Assembly (NCBI GenBank): GCA_040403315.1
Contig: JBBAKX010000001.1
Coordinates: forward strand, 310,001-374,000
DNA length: 64,000 nt
Direction: 5' to 3'
DNA from: CAMCXT01 sp040403315
GTDB taxonomy: Bacteria; Bacteroidota; Bacteroidia; M30B66
Shown here: in pieces, positions 54,463-63,713 of the stretch
How the letters are laid out: every line of letters starts with the position of its first letter
How positions within the stretch are numbered: position 1 is the stretch's first letter
Translations under genes and position numbers: made by a program
Notes under the pieces: generated by a model
Seen by the model: only the letters and a program-made list of their open reading frames with translations
The model's database searches: none
Told to the model about the DNA's origin: nothing

Positions 54463-56961
54463 TCAAGAAACCAAAGCAACACCTTTCTTCTCTACCAACT
54501 TCTCTTTCGGCACTTCAACCTTCACAGGATTACTGACCAAGTTTTTCGTTAGTGCCAACTTTAACACATCTTTCATCTGTTGCACATAGTGGAATGTCAT
54601 TCCTGTGAGGTAATCTTGGTTGATTTCCTCCACATCTTTGCGGTTGTCTTCGCACAGAATAACTTCCGAAATATTGGCTCTTCGGGCAGCAAGAATTTTC
54701 TCTTTAATTCCACCTACAGGAAGCACAACGCCTCGCAAGGTGATTTCGCCCGTCATTGCCAATTTCGACTTTACTTTTCGTTGGGTAAACAACGATGCCA
54801 AAGCTGTTAACATTGCAATTCCTGCCGATGGGCCATCTTTAGGCGTTGCGCCTTCTGGCACGTGCACGTGTATGTTGTAATGGTTAAAAACAGCAGGATC
54901 TAATCCTAAAAACTGCTCAGCATGTGCTTTCATGTATTCTAAGGCGATCACAGCACTTTCTTTCATCACATCTCCCAAATTTCCGGTCAAGGTTAACTTT
55001 CCAGTTCCTTTGCTGATCAAAGTTTCGATAAACAAGATCTCTCCGCCAACTGCAGTCCAAGCCAAGCCTGTTACCACACCTGCGGTTTCATTGTTTTCGT
55101 ATTTGTCGCTGTGGTAGCGCGCCGGCCCCATTACCCTCGTGATGTCTTTCTCGTCGATATTGGCGCTTACTGTTTCTTCCATAGCGATCGATTTTGCAAT
55201 CGAACGAACCACTTTAGCAACGCGCTTTTCCAACGATCTGACTCCCGATTCACGTGTATGTTCATCGATCAGTTTCATGATGGCCTTCTTGCTGAATTTA
55301 ACTTGCGTTTTCTTCAGTCCGTGTTCTGCAATTTGCTTGGGAATAAGATGCTGACGAGCAATTTCGACCTTTTCTTCTTGGGTGTAACCCGAAACCTCGA
55401 TCAATTCCATACGGTCTAGTAGGGCCGGCTGGATGGTGTTGAGGTTATTCGCCGTGGCTATAAACATAGCGCGACTCAAATCGAAATCCTGCTCCACATA
55501 ATTGTCGTAGAATGTACTGTTTTGCTCAGGGTCTAGCACTTCTAGCAGAGCCGATGATGGATCACTGTGAGAGTCTCTGCCCACTTTGTCGATTTCATCA
55601 AGCACAAATACCGGATTGGCCGACTTTGCCTTACGCAGGTTTTGAATAATCCTTCCAGGCATGGCTCCAATGTATGTTTTACGATGCCCTCGTATTTCTG
55701 CTTCATCTCGAACGCCACCCAGCGACATCCGAACATATTCTCTACCTAACGATTTGGCGATCGATTTGCCCAGCGAAGTCTTTCCTACACCAGGAGGTCC
55801 ATAAAAACACAAAATTGGAGAACGCATGTCGCCTTTAAGTTTTAGCACTGCCAGGTATTCGATAATGCGCTCCTTCACTTTTTCCATGCCATAATGGTCT
55901 TTGTCGAGGATCGCTTTCGCTTTTTTCAGGTCGAAATGATCGGTAGTGTAATCGTTCCAAGGCAGCTCTAATAGTAAGTCGAGGTAGTTGCGTTGGACTG
56001 AATATTCAGCCGCGTTAGGATTGATGCGCTGTAATTTGTCGAGCTCTTTGTTAAAATGCTTTTTTACAGACTCACTCCATTTTTTTACTTCAGCTTTATT
56101 ACGTAGTTCCTCAATCTCAACCTCAAACACATTTCCACCCAACTCTTCCTGAATAGTTTTTAGTTGCTGGTGTAGGAAGTATTCACGTTGCTGTTGGTCC
56201 ATGTCGATCTTGACCTTGCTTTGAATCTGGTTTTTTAGTTCCACCAGTTGCAGATCGCGCGTAATGTGCTGAAGAACCATTTCTGCTCTTTGCTTCAAAT
56301 CGGCCACTTCAAGCATTGTTTGCTTTTGAGCCAACTCTGCATTCATATTCGAAGAAATGAAGTTGATCAGAAACGAAGGACTTTCAATATTCTTTATTGC
56401 AAAACCCGCCTCCGAAGGAATGTTGGGCGATTGCTTGATAATTTGAAGCGAAATCTCTTTCAACGATGCAACCAAGGCACCGAATTCCTTGTCATTTTTT
56501 GCTGGCCGAATCTCATCGAAGCTTGAAATTTTAGCTTTGAAATAAGGCTCCTCACTGGTTATTTCTTCCAAACGAAAACGGCGTTTACCTTGAATGATCA
56601 CTGTTGTATTGCCATCAGGCATGCGCAACATTTTAATGATCATAGCAACCGTTCCAACCTGGTTCAAGTCGTTGATCCCTGGATCATCAACACTCACGTC
56701 TTTTTGCGATACCACACCAATAATTCGGTCGGTCTTATTGGCATCTTTGATTAATTTAATAGACTTATCGCGGCCAACAGTAATCGGAATAACCACGCCC
56801 GGAAATAGCACTGTATTTCGCAATGGCAATATAGCAAGCTCTTCAGGGATATTTTCCAGATTCATTTGCTCCTCATCTTCTGAGGTCATCAAAGGAATAA
56901 ACTCTGCATCGTCGTCGATCAGATTCGAAAATATAGGATGGTTAAATGATTGTTCGTTCAT
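54463..56961 (-). CDS. lon: ATP-dependent protease Lon
   Basis: An 832-residue Lon (endopeptidase La), the cytosolic ATP-dependent protease for damaged and regulatory proteins. The N-terminal substrate domain starts ELAILPLRNTVLFPGVVIPITVGR. The AAA+ core has Walker A GPPGVGKTSLGKS (near residue 390), Walker B VFVLDEIDKVGRD and the sensor region. The proteolytic Ser-Lys dyad is in PEGATPKDGPSAGIAM and VLPVGGIKEKILAARRA. The terminal segment (NPVKVEVPKEKLVEKKGVALVS) is an unconserved tail. The gene stands alone, with the repeat array on its 3' side. The start MNEQSFNHPIF is acceptable. Confidence 0.96.
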   Translation of the reverse strand: MNEQSFNHPIFSNLIDDDAEFIPLMTSEDEEQMNLENIPEELAILPLRNTVLFPGVVIPITVGRDKSIKLIKDANKTDRIIGVVSQKDVSVDDPGINDLNQVGTVAMIIKMLRMPDGNTTVIIQGKRRFRLEEITSEEPYFKAKISSFDEIRPAKNDKEFGALVASLKEISLQIIKQSPNIPSEAGFAIKNIESPSFLINFISSNMNAELAQKQTMLEVADLKQRAEMVLQHITRDLQLVELKNQIQSKVKIDMDQQQREYFLHQQLKTIQEELGGNVFEVEIEELRNKAEVKKWSESVKKHFNKELDKLQRINPNAAEYSVQRNYLDLLLELPWNDYTTDHFDLKKAKAILDKDHYGMEKVKERIIEYLAVLKLKGDMRSPILCFYGPPGVGKTSLGKSIAKSLGREYVRMSLGGVRDEAEIRGHRKTYIGAMPGRIIQNLRKAKSANPVFVLDEIDKVGRDSHSDPSSALLEVLDPEQNSTFYDNYVEQDFDLSRAMFIATANNLNTIQPALLDRMELIEVSGYTQEEKVEIARQHLIPKQIAEHGLKKTQVKFSKKAIMKLIDEHTRESGVRSLEKRVAKVVRSIAKSIAMEETVSANIDEKDITRVMGPARYHSDKYENNETAGVVTGLAWTAVGGEILFIETLISKGTGKLTLTGNLGDVMKESAVIALEYMKAHAEQFLGLDPAVFNHYNIHVHVPEGATPKDGPSAGIAMLTALASLFTQRKVKSKLAMTGEITLRGVVLPVGGIKEKILAARRANISEVILCEDNRKDVEEINQDYLTGMTFHYVQQMKDVLKLALTKNLVSNPVKVEVPKEKLVEKKGVALVS

Positions 56962-57083
56962 AAGTATGCTGTCAGAAAGTCAGTTGAAGCCGCGTAAGCA
57001 CGACAAAACCTAATGGGCGTTCTATTGGTCAATCAATATGCCACCAGAAAGAAAGCGAAATAAAGTCAGGTAATCTTTTAAAG

Positions 57084-58250
57084 TTACCGTTCTCTAGATG
57101 TGATATTAAAAATATGTTGAAGGATTTCCCTTTCGGTTGTATCGAAATCCACATGTCGGCGCTCCATCATGCGTGTAGCTGTTTCGGCGGCTTTATCGAA
57201 GCGGTATTCTTTGATTGAGCCCGCACCGCCCCAACTAAACGATGGGATAAAACTAGGAGGAAATCCAGCGCCGTAAATATTGGCACTTACACCCACCACA
57301 GTTCCGGTATTGAACATGGTATTGATGCCGCATTTGCTGTGGTCGCCCATCATCAAACCACAAAACTGAAGGCCAGTATTCACCATTTCCTGCTCGGCAT
57401 AGTCCCAAAGTTTCACTGAGGCATAGTTGTTCTTCAGATTCGAGTTGTTGGTGTCGGCTCCCAAATTACACCATTCGCCGAGCACCGAGTTTCCTAAAAA
57501 GCCATCGTGGCCTTTGTTCGAATAGCCCTGAATTACGCAGTTGCTAATTTCTCCACCCACTCGAGAATGTGGTCCAACGGTAGTAGGGCCATAGATTTTC
57601 GCACCCAACTTCACCGATGCTTCTTCACAAAGGGCAAACGCTCCGCGGATAATAGATCCTTCCCACACTTCAGCATTTTTGCCAATGTAAATTGGGCCAG
57701 TGGATGTGTTCAGAATCGAACAGCTCACTTTGGCACCTTCTTCAAGGAAAATTCGATCGCCAATAACAGTATTCCCTTCGGGGATTTCTGCACTTTTACG
57801 ACCTGATATAATGAGGTTAAAATCCCATTCTAAAGCAATTCCATTGTGGGAAAAAATATCCCAGGTGTTTTTGATCTGATGAAATTTCGCGCTGTAGGTA
57901 ACTATTTGATAGTCGGATGGATTTACAGAAAGGCCTCCCGATGCATCAAATGCCGCGATTGGCTCATCACCAGAAACTAACATTTGTCCTTCCTTCAGGT
58001 TTCTTATAGCTTGAAAAAGATCTTTATCGGGCAGTATGCTTCCAGCGATTAGTAGGTTGGATGTTTCCTTGCGTGTTGGAAACTTTGCCTGCAGATAATC
58101 CTGGGTAAGGAAGGAGGCCTTGTCGCCACTGAGTTTTTCCCATTTTTCACGAATCGTCAAGATGCCAATCCGAAGGTCTGCAATTGGACGGGTGTAAGTA
58201 AAAGGAAGTAGGTGATTGCGACGATTGTCGTCGAACAGGATCAAATTCAT
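57084..58250 (-). CDS. Alternative GlmU-like sugar-1-phosphate nucleotidyl/acyltransferase
   Basis: A 388-residue protein of the Bacteroidota-specific GlmU-like group. The N-terminal part (NLILFDDNRRNHLLPFTYTRPIADLRIGILTIREKW) resembles a degenerate nucleotidyltransferase domain without the classical LAAGxGTRM motif. The C-terminal 200 residues are a left-handed beta helix of hexapeptides (GNTVIGDRIFLEEGAKVSCSILNTSTGPIYIGKNAEV). Such enzymes are thought to make UDP-GlcNAc in place of, or beside, GlmU. The ATG at 58250 is chosen; the frame also extends to a TTG at 58259. A terminator separates it from rpmE2 upstream. Confidence 0.82.
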   Translation of the reverse strand: MNLILFDDNRRNHLLPFTYTRPIADLRIGILTIREKWEKLSGDKASFLTQDYLQAKFPTRKETSNLLIAGSILPDKDLFQAIRNLKEGQMLVSGDEPIAAFDASGGLSVNPSDYQIVTYSAKFHQIKNTWDIFSHNGIALEWDFNLIISGRKSAEIPEGNTVIGDRIFLEEGAKVSCSILNTSTGPIYIGKNAEVWEGSIIRGAFALCEEASVKLGAKIYGPTTVGPHSRVGGEISNCVIQGYSNKGHDGFLGNSVLGEWCNLGADTNNSNLKNNYASVKLWDYAEQEMVNTGLQFCGLMMGDHSKCGINTMFNTGTVVGVSANIYGAGFPPSFIPSFSWGGAGSIKEYRFDKAAETATRMMERRHVDFDTTEREILQHIFNITSRER

Positions 58251-58261
58251 AGGATACAAAA

Positions 58262-58289
58262 ATAAAAAAGCCCTTCGGTTGGGAAGGGC
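58262..58289 (-). terminator. Rho-independent terminator after rpmE2
   Basis: On the minus strand GCCCTTC, a 6-base loop and GAAGGGC are followed by a T-rich tract. It lies 25 bases beyond the L31 stop and before the GlmU-like gene. Confidence 0.8.
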
Positions 58290-58313
58290 CTAATAATAAT
58301 AAGCTTAAGTTTC

Positions 58314-58577
58314 TTACTGAACTTTGCTTTGGTGGCTCTTGTAACGTGTACGGAATTTGTCGACACGGCCTGCAGTATCTATCAATTTCACCTTTCCGGT
58401 GTAGAATGGGTGTGAAGATGCAGAGATCTCTAATTTCGCTACTGGATATTCATTACCATCTTCCCAAACGATCGTTTCTTTTGAGTCGATGCATGATTTG
58501 GTGAGGATTGTAGAATCATCAGACATGTCTTTGAATACTACAAGGCGGTAATTTGTTGGATGAAGATCTGGTTTCAT
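58314..58577 (-). CDS. rpmE2: 50S ribosomal protein bL31, type B
   Basis: An 87-residue bL31. MKPDLHPTNYRLVVFKDMSDD and the motif EISASSHPFYTGKVKLIDTAGRVDKFRTRYK identify it. The only cysteine is in TKSCIDSKE, so the CxxC zinc site of type A L31 is missing; this is the zinc-independent B form. In bacteria with both forms the B type is used when zinc is scarce; whether this genome has an A type cannot be seen here. It stands alone on the minus strand, ending at a terminator. Confidence 0.96.
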   Translation of the reverse strand: MKPDLHPTNYRLVVFKDMSDDSTILTKSCIDSKETIVWEDGNEYPVAKLEISASSHPFYTGKVKLIDTAGRVDKFRTRYKSHQSKVQ

Positions 58578-58648
58578 GGCTTCTTAAAAAGGGACGGCAA
58601 AAATAATGATTAGAATATTACTGTGCAACAAGAAAGTGAAAAACTTTT

Positions 58649-59161
58649 TCAGGCATTTGTTTTCTGGGTGAATCTGCTCAACCAAGATTGGCTGGCTGGA
58701 ATCATCCATTGTGTTAAAATAGCCAAGCCGTTATTAACAGTATTGTTAAAGATCATGGTGTTTGGATTTGCATTTCCAGCCACAACAGCGGCTTCAAAAT
58801 CTGTTGGCTTTCCGTTTTTTAACTCGATGCCGTTTTCAATCCACGCAACTTGAAGTCGGTCGAGTAAAGTAATGCCCAATGCTTCTTCGGTATCTTTCAC
58901 CCATTTCACCGATTTGTCGATCGAACATCCCGATGCCGCCAAGTGGTTTTTATCGACCCGTACAATCACAAATAGTTTCTCTACCAACAGCACTGATGCT
59001 TGAAGCGATTTTCCATGCGTACTCCAATTTTCAGCAAATTCAGCACCCGAATCGAGTAAAGATTGAGATTCCTGATCGTTTAACGCACGGTTGCTCTGGT
59101 AAATCCAGATAATATCGTTGGGGCCAATCGCGCCCAGTTGAGCGAGTATTTTTGCTTTCAT
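58649..59161 (-). CDS. Conserved hypothetical protein (often annotated ABC transporter ATPase)
   Basis: A 170-residue soluble protein with no Walker motif. It opens MKAKILAQLGAIGPNDIIWIYQSNRAL; the conserved-looking core is VEKLFVIVRVDKNHLAASGCSIDKSVKWVK. Similar Bacteroidota proteins carry an ABC transporter ATPase label, which the sequence does not support. The start codon shares one base with the stop of the upstream HdrB-like gene (TAATG). This implies translational coupling with the Fe-S pair. Role unknown. Confidence 0.78.
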   Translation of the reverse strand: MKAKILAQLGAIGPNDIIWIYQSNRALNDQESQSLLDSGAEFAENWSTHGKSLQASVLLVEKLFVIVRVDKNHLAASGCSIDKSVKWVKDTEEALGITLLDRLQVAWIENGIELKNGKPTDFEAAVVAGNANPNTMIFNNTVNNGLAILTQWMIPASQSWLSRFTQKTNA

Positions 59162-59946
59162 TACAAATCTGCTGCTTGTGCAATTAGCTCGGCGATATCG
59201 AGCACTTGTACTTGATCTTCTTTTTCAGCCAACTTTACGCCATCTGTCATCATTGTGTTACAGAATGGGCAACCAACGGCAATAAAATCTGGCTTTAAGC
59301 CCAATGCTTCTTCCGACCGCTCAACATTTACCTCTTTGTTGCCATGCTCTGCTTCTTTGAACATCTGTCCGCCACCAGCGCCACAGCATAAGCCTTTGGT
59401 ACGGCAGCGTTTCATTTCAACTAACTCTGCATCTAGCTTCGACAATACATCTCGAGGCGCTTCGTATATATTGTTGGCACGACCTAAGTAACAAGGGTCG
59501 TGAAAAGTGATTTTTTTCCCTTTAAATTGTCCCCCCTCAACCTGCACTCGGCCTTCTTTGAGCAATTGCTCGATGAGTTGAGAATGGTGAATCACCTCGT
59601 AATTCCCACCTAAAGAAGGGTATTCGTTTTTTAAGGTATTGAAGCAATGCGGACAAGCTGTTACAATTTTCTTGATCTCGTAGCCATTTAGTACCATGAT
59701 ATTTTGCATGGCCTGCATCTGAAAAAGAAACTCATTTCCGGCACGTTTGGCGGGATCGCCCGTGCAGCTTTCTTCTTGCCCGAGGATCGCAAATTTCACT
59801 TCAGCAGCTTGCAAAATTTTGGCTACAGCCTTGGTTACTTTCTTGGCGCGATCGTCGAAACTACCAGCACATCCAACCCAAAAAAGAATTTCAGGCGTGT
59901 CGCCCGCATTGATATATTCTGCTACTGTTTTAACTTTGAGTTCCAT
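59161..59946 (-). CDS. (Fe-S)-binding CCG-domain protein, HdrB/GlpC-like
   Basis: A 261-residue protein with CCG-type cysteine motifs. The first CCG-like region includes FWVGCAGSFDDRA, SCTGDPAKRAG and VTACPHCFNTLKNEYPSLGG. The second reads DPCYLGRANN, RTKGLCCGAGGGQMF and GCPFCNTMMTDG, complete for a non-cubane or [4Fe-4S] cluster. Such subunits move electrons or act on disulfides in HdrB, GlpC and LldE/LutA-like proteins. It follows the membrane-bound HdrC-like gene by 34 bases. The pair resembles a membrane-linked heterodisulfide-reductase-like module, with donor and acceptor unknown. Confidence 0.87.
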   Translation of the reverse strand: MELKVKTVAEYINAGDTPEILFWVGCAGSFDDRAKKVTKAVAKILQAAEVKFAILGQEESCTGDPAKRAGNEFLFQMQAMQNIMVLNGYEIKKIVTACPHCFNTLKNEYPSLGGNYEVIHHSQLIEQLLKEGRVQVEGGQFKGKKITFHDPCYLGRANNIYEAPRDVLSKLDAELVEMKRCRTKGLCCGAGGGQMFKEAEHGNKEVNVERSEEALGLKPDFIAVGCPFCNTMMTDGVKLAEKEDQVQVLDIAELIAQAADL

Positions 59947-59980
59947 CGTAATGCTGGAATTAAATGCTGTTTAAATTCGA

Positions 59981-61312
59981 TTATTCTTCTCTCCAATTGG
60001 CGCGATCGCTGAGTGAGAATTGCCATGGCGCACCGTTGTTTTCCATGTTGGTGAACATTCCTGCCAATGATGCAGGAGGGGCACTTTCTTCCATCACCAA
60101 TTGCTGGCGAAGATTTACAATGATGTCGACAGGATCAATGTTTACAGGACAAGCTTCTGCGCAGGCATTACAAGTGGTGCAAGCCCAAAGTTCTTCTGGA
60201 GTGATGTAGCTATGCAACAACGATTTTCCATCATCCACGAAAGTGCCTTTGTTGGCATCGATGTTCTTGCCCACTTCTTCCATACGGTCGCGGGTTTTCA
60301 TCATGATTGCTCTCGGACTCAGTAGTTTACCAGTGATGTTTGCCGGGCACTCCGATGAACATCTTCCACATTCAGTGCAAGAGTATGCGTCCATAAGGTT
60401 TTTCCAACTCAAATCTTGGATGTCTTTCGCGCCGAACTTTACTGGCCCAGTAGCTTCTTCCATCGGTGCTGACGGGTCGAGCATGAGCTTCACCTCGCGT
60501 GTAACAGCTTCCATGTTTGGAAGTTCGCCTTTCGGCTTGAGTTTCGAATACCAAACATTTGGAAACGCCATGGCGATGTGCAAATGCTTTGAGTACGGCA
60601 GATAATTCATGAAAGCTAAAATCCCAATAATGTGGAACCACCATGTGAATCGCTCATACATGATCAAACTGCTAACCGACCAACCTTCGAACCAGCCTGT
60701 GATTAAACCGGAAATCGGGAAGGAGCCATAATTGCCATAATGTTCTGCTCCATTGTTTTGAAGCACCTGGTCTGCGGCGTTCATAGTAAGGAAAGCGCCC
60801 ATCAGCAATACTTCGATGATGAGGATAATGTTGGCGTCGTTTTTTGGAAAACCCTTGAGATCGTCTTGGCGGAATCGCTTGATGTAAATCACGTTACGGC
60901 GGATGTAAAATGCTACAACACCTAAAAGCACGAGGAAGGCAAGTATCTCAAATGATGCAATCAAGAAATCGTAGAATCCGCCTAAGAAAGGAGCAAATAG
61001 TCGGTGTGTGCCGAAAATGCCATCAAGGATAATTTCAACTACCTCAATGTTTATAACAACGAATCCAACATAAACAAATAGATGTAGAATGCCAGGAATT
61101 GGTCTAACAAGCATCTTAGATTGGCCTAATGCAACGCGCACCATGAGTTTCCAACGTTCTGATGGATTATCGGTTCTGTCGAGATTTTTTCCGAGTTTAA
61201 TATTTCGGATAATCTTCCTCACATTGAAGGTAAACAGGGCAACCCCAGCTACGAAAATTAAGCTGAATATGATGTTTGGAAGAATAGTTAACAGGATGCC
61301 TGTGTGATGCAT
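59981..61312 (-). CDS. Membrane-bound 4Fe-4S protein, NarI/HdrC-like fusion
   Basis: A 443-residue protein. Residues about 1-270 carry six membrane helices, including HTGILLTILPNIIFSLIFVAG, GILHLFVYVGFVVINIEVVEI and RFTWWFHIIGILAFMNYLPYSKHLHI. Their His residues are placed like b-type haem ligands in NarI-like domains. The C-terminal part has two [4Fe-4S] motifs, SCTECGRCSSECPANITG (about residue 310) and CTTCNACAEACPVNIDPVDI (about 370). This is the HdrC-like component that would reduce or oxidise quinone and pass electrons to the HdrB-like partner. A -7 element lies just upstream of the start. Confidence 0.85.
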   Translation of the reverse strand: MHHTGILLTILPNIIFSLIFVAGVALFTFNVRKIIRNIKLGKNLDRTDNPSERWKLMVRVALGQSKMLVRPIPGILHLFVYVGFVVINIEVVEIILDGIFGTHRLFAPFLGGFYDFLIASFEILAFLVLLGVVAFYIRRNVIYIKRFRQDDLKGFPKNDANIILIIEVLLMGAFLTMNAADQVLQNNGAEHYGNYGSFPISGLITGWFEGWSVSSLIMYERFTWWFHIIGILAFMNYLPYSKHLHIAMAFPNVWYSKLKPKGELPNMEAVTREVKLMLDPSAPMEEATGPVKFGAKDIQDLSWKNLMDAYSCTECGRCSSECPANITGKLLSPRAIMMKTRDRMEEVGKNIDANKGTFVDDGKSLLHSYITPEELWACTTCNACAEACPVNIDPVDIIVNLRQQLVMEESAPPASLAGMFTNMENNGAPWQFSLSDRANWREE

Positions 61313-61334
61313 ACGGTCCGTGTTTATTGCTCAA

Positions 61335-61342
61335 CAAATATA
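61335..61342 (-). promoter_or_regulatory. Candidate -7 element of the HdrC/HdrB-like group
   Basis: On the minus strand TATATTTG matches TAnnTTTG, 22 bases before the ATG at 61312. It suggests the Fe-S genes have their own promoter apart from the upstream mlaD gene. Confidence 0.4.
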
Positions 61343-61370
61343 TGTGAAGGGTGTTTCGTCGCGCAGGAAA

Positions 61371-62357
61371 TTATTTTTTCTCCGCTTTATCTTTTTTCCC
61401 AAAAACCGAGAAATGAATATACCGTTTCGGATGTAGTCTTAGGTCTTCGAGCAGCAAGTTCAAGCTATTCGTGCTCGATTCAAGATTTTTGTAGAGCGAA
61501 TCGTTTTTCGCTAATTGCCCGAGTGATCCTTCGCCTTTTTCAATTCCACCAAGCAGATTGTTCAAATGCCCAACAGCTTGTTGCAAATCGGTCATCGTTT
61601 GCTTTACGTTACTTTTCGCAACATCGTCGGTGATTTTGTCGAGGTTTGTGAAAATGCCCGAAAGCTTGTCGTTGTTGTTTTTCAAATTCTCAGTAATCGA
61701 TTTCACATTGCCGAAAATGGCTCCAAGTTTTTCACGTTCGCTGGTAATAAGCAAATCGGCCTGAGTGATAGCATGTTCTAGTTTAAGCACAGAATTGTTC
61801 ATGCTCTCGAAACTGTTGGTCAATCCATCTTGTGTTTTGCGGTTAAACACATTGTTAAACCCATGTAAAACGGTGTCGATAGATCCAGCTAAGCTTTCAA
61901 TTTGCTTTTTGATGGGTAGAATGGCATTTTTAATTTCATCAGTGATTGCCAATTCACGAACAGAAATTAGCGTGTCTCCTGATTCTGCCAATGTTTGAGA
62001 TTTTCCAAGCGTTAAATGAAGCGTTCTTGTTCCTAATAAGTCGCTCATGATATGCGCTTCTGAATCTTTTGGAATAATTACGTTTTTTTCGGTCATCACC
62101 AACTTTACGATTACTCGGTAAGAATTCGGAGCAAAGTAAATTTTATCGACCACTCCCACTTGAAAGCCATTCAGTTGAACCGATGCAGAAGGCATTAATT
62201 GATCAACATTGTCGAACACCGCGTAAAATGTGCGCGATTGAGAGAATATATTCTTGCCTTTTAGGTAATTGAAACCGATGTAAAAGATGAGTAAGCCAAG
62301 GGTTACGACCATCCCAACCCGGGCCTCTTTTGATATTTTTAGTTTAATGGCTTTCAA
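61371..62357 (-). CDS. MlaD-family (MCE domain) lipid transport protein
   Basis: A 328-residue periplasmic-facing protein. A single N-terminal helix (VGMVVTLGLLIFYIGFNYL) precedes the MCE domain (residues about 35-115, FYAVFDNVDQLMPSASVQLNGFQVGVVDKIYF). The rest is helical (GNVKSITENLKNNNDKLSGIFTNLDKITDDV), as in MlaD-like proteins of other phyla. MlaD hexamers shuttle phospholipids between membranes for outer-membrane asymmetry; mlaE and mlaF are not in view. The upstream gene on the same strand is the amidase (10 bases apart), which suggests one envelope-related transcript. Confidence 0.87.
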   Translation of the reverse strand: MKAIKLKISKEARVGMVVTLGLLIFYIGFNYLKGKNIFSQSRTFYAVFDNVDQLMPSASVQLNGFQVGVVDKIYFAPNSYRVIVKLVMTEKNVIIPKDSEAHIMSDLLGTRTLHLTLGKSQTLAESGDTLISVRELAITDEIKNAILPIKKQIESLAGSIDTVLHGFNNVFNRKTQDGLTNSFESMNNSVLKLEHAITQADLLITSEREKLGAIFGNVKSITENLKNNNDKLSGIFTNLDKITDDVAKSNVKQTMTDLQQAVGHLNNLLGGIEKGEGSLGQLAKNDSLYKNLESSTNSLNLLLEDLRLHPKRYIHFSVFGKKDKAEKK

Positions 62358-62367
62358 GTGTTTAGTT

Positions 62368-63606
62368 TTATTGGAAGGCTTTAGCTTCCTGAAGGGTAAT
62401 ACGTTGGTTGTTTTTAAATGCTACTACGAATGCATCCGCATATCCAGCCTTCTTCATTTCAGCCTGCAATGTAGTCGCATCTTCAAGTTTATCAAACTTC
62501 CCAGCAGTATATTTCCACGAATTGTTTTGGCGATATTCCCAAACATCCTCACGACCCTTGAATACAGAAGATTTCAAGGATATTTTTTTTGGAGAATTGT
62601 GAATTTGTACACGGTAAATTACTTGGTTGCTATTTTCAACTAATCCGGCATCTGGCTTAGCGACCGATTGCTCAGTTTTTTCTTCAGGCTTTTCATGACG
62701 CGGATTGCTGCTTTCTAAACTCTTTTTTTCATTAGTTTCCGGCCCTTTCCCATTGTTTTCGCTCGATTCTTCTTCAAGAATTCTGTTGTCGTTCGAATCA
62801 TCAACCCAAGACTTGTATTGTTGAAAAGCTTTCAAAATAGAATGTGCCATCTTGTTTTGACCTTCAACCGACTTGAGATATTTTTCCTCTTCAACATTTG
62901 TTAAAAAGCCTGTTTCAATCAACACCGAAGGCATCGTTGTTCTATATAGTACCAAGAACCCAGCTTGTTTTACGCCTCGGTTATGACGCTTGGCATTGTG
63001 CTTAAATTCATGCTGTAACTTCTCTGCGAAAAATAAACTTTGATACAAATAGGCATTTTGATACAAAGAAAAGATGATATGGGCTTCAGGCGAATTCGGA
63101 TCGAAGCCATCGTATCGCTTTTCGTAGTTGTCCTCCTGAAGAATAACGGCGTTTTCTCGCCGTGCTACACTTAAGTTGTCATCAGTCTTGTGCAATCCCA
63201 TTACAAATGTTTCGGCTCCAAATGCTGCCTTTGGGCCGCTGTTGCAATGGATGCAAACAAAAAGGTCTGCATTGTTTTCGTTGGCAATTTGGGCTCGCCT
63301 AAACAACTCAACAAACACATCTGTTTTTCTGGTATAAATAACTTTCACATCTGGAAAGTGCTTTTCGATGAGCTTCCCCAATTTCAAAGAAACAGAAAGT
63401 GCAACATGTTTTTCGTAGGCCGATGATCCATGACAGCCACTATCGTGACCTCCATGTCCAGGATCGATCACCACAGTGCGCACCTTTTTTTCGCGCAACG
63501 GAATGCCCGTTGATGCTTCCAATGGCCACATGCTCAACAAGAATATTGTCGTGAGCACACCCATAAATGTGGCAATCATTAGTCTGTTATTCAGGCGTTT
63601 AAGCAT
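62368..63606 (-). CDS. N-acetylmuramoyl-L-alanine amidase with C-terminal SPOR-like domain
   Basis: A 412-residue exported amidase. One N-terminal hydrophobic segment (MIATFMGVLTTIFLLSMW) acts as a signal or anchor. The Amidase_3 zinc site is visible: VIDPGHGGHDSG (His), AYEKHVALSVSLKLG (Glu), FVCIHCNSG (His) and the catalytic Glu in VLIETGFLTN. The middle is Glu/Lys-rich and probably disordered. The C-terminal ~80 residues (YRVQIHNSPKKISLKSSVFKGREDV and KLEDATTLQAEMKKAGYADAFVV) form a SPOR-like peptidoglycan-binding domain. It is involved in cell separation. It lies divergent to lptD and shares a transcript direction with mlaD. Confidence 0.92.
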   Translation of the reverse strand: MLKRLNNRLMIATFMGVLTTIFLLSMWPLEASTGIPLREKKVRTVVIDPGHGGHDSGCHGSSAYEKHVALSVSLKLGKLIEKHFPDVKVIYTRKTDVFVELFRRAQIANENNADLFVCIHCNSGPKAAFGAETFVMGLHKTDDNLSVARRENAVILQEDNYEKRYDGFDPNSPEAHIIFSLYQNAYLYQSLFFAEKLQHEFKHNAKRHNRGVKQAGFLVLYRTTMPSVLIETGFLTNVEEEKYLKSVEGQNKMAHSILKAFQQYKSWVDDSNDNRILEEESSENNGKGPETNEKKSLESSNPRHEKPEEKTEQSVAKPDAGLVENSNQVIYRVQIHNSPKKISLKSSVFKGREDVWEYRQNNSWKYTAGKFDKLEDATTLQAEMKKAGYADAFVVAFKNNQRITLQEAKAFQ

Positions 63607-63646
63607 TATTCGTAGGTTCTAGGCAAAGCATGCCGATGAAATAAAT

Positions 63647-63654
63647 TAGATTTG
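63647..63654 (+). promoter_or_regulatory. Candidate -7 element of lptD
   Basis: TAGATTTG matches TAnnTTTG 60 bases before the GTG start at 63714, in the divergent interval with the amidase gene. No -33 TTTG is seen at the expected distance. Confidence 0.4.
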
Positions 63655-63713
63655 CACCCGTTTCTCATCCGGCCTTACAAAACTAAATCCGGGTTCACTT
63701 GCCTTTCCGATAG

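Noticed and set aside
54859..54870. CACGTGCACGTG resembling a parS core
   Set aside because: Flanking bases do not match the 16-base consensus and it lies inside lon coding sequence.
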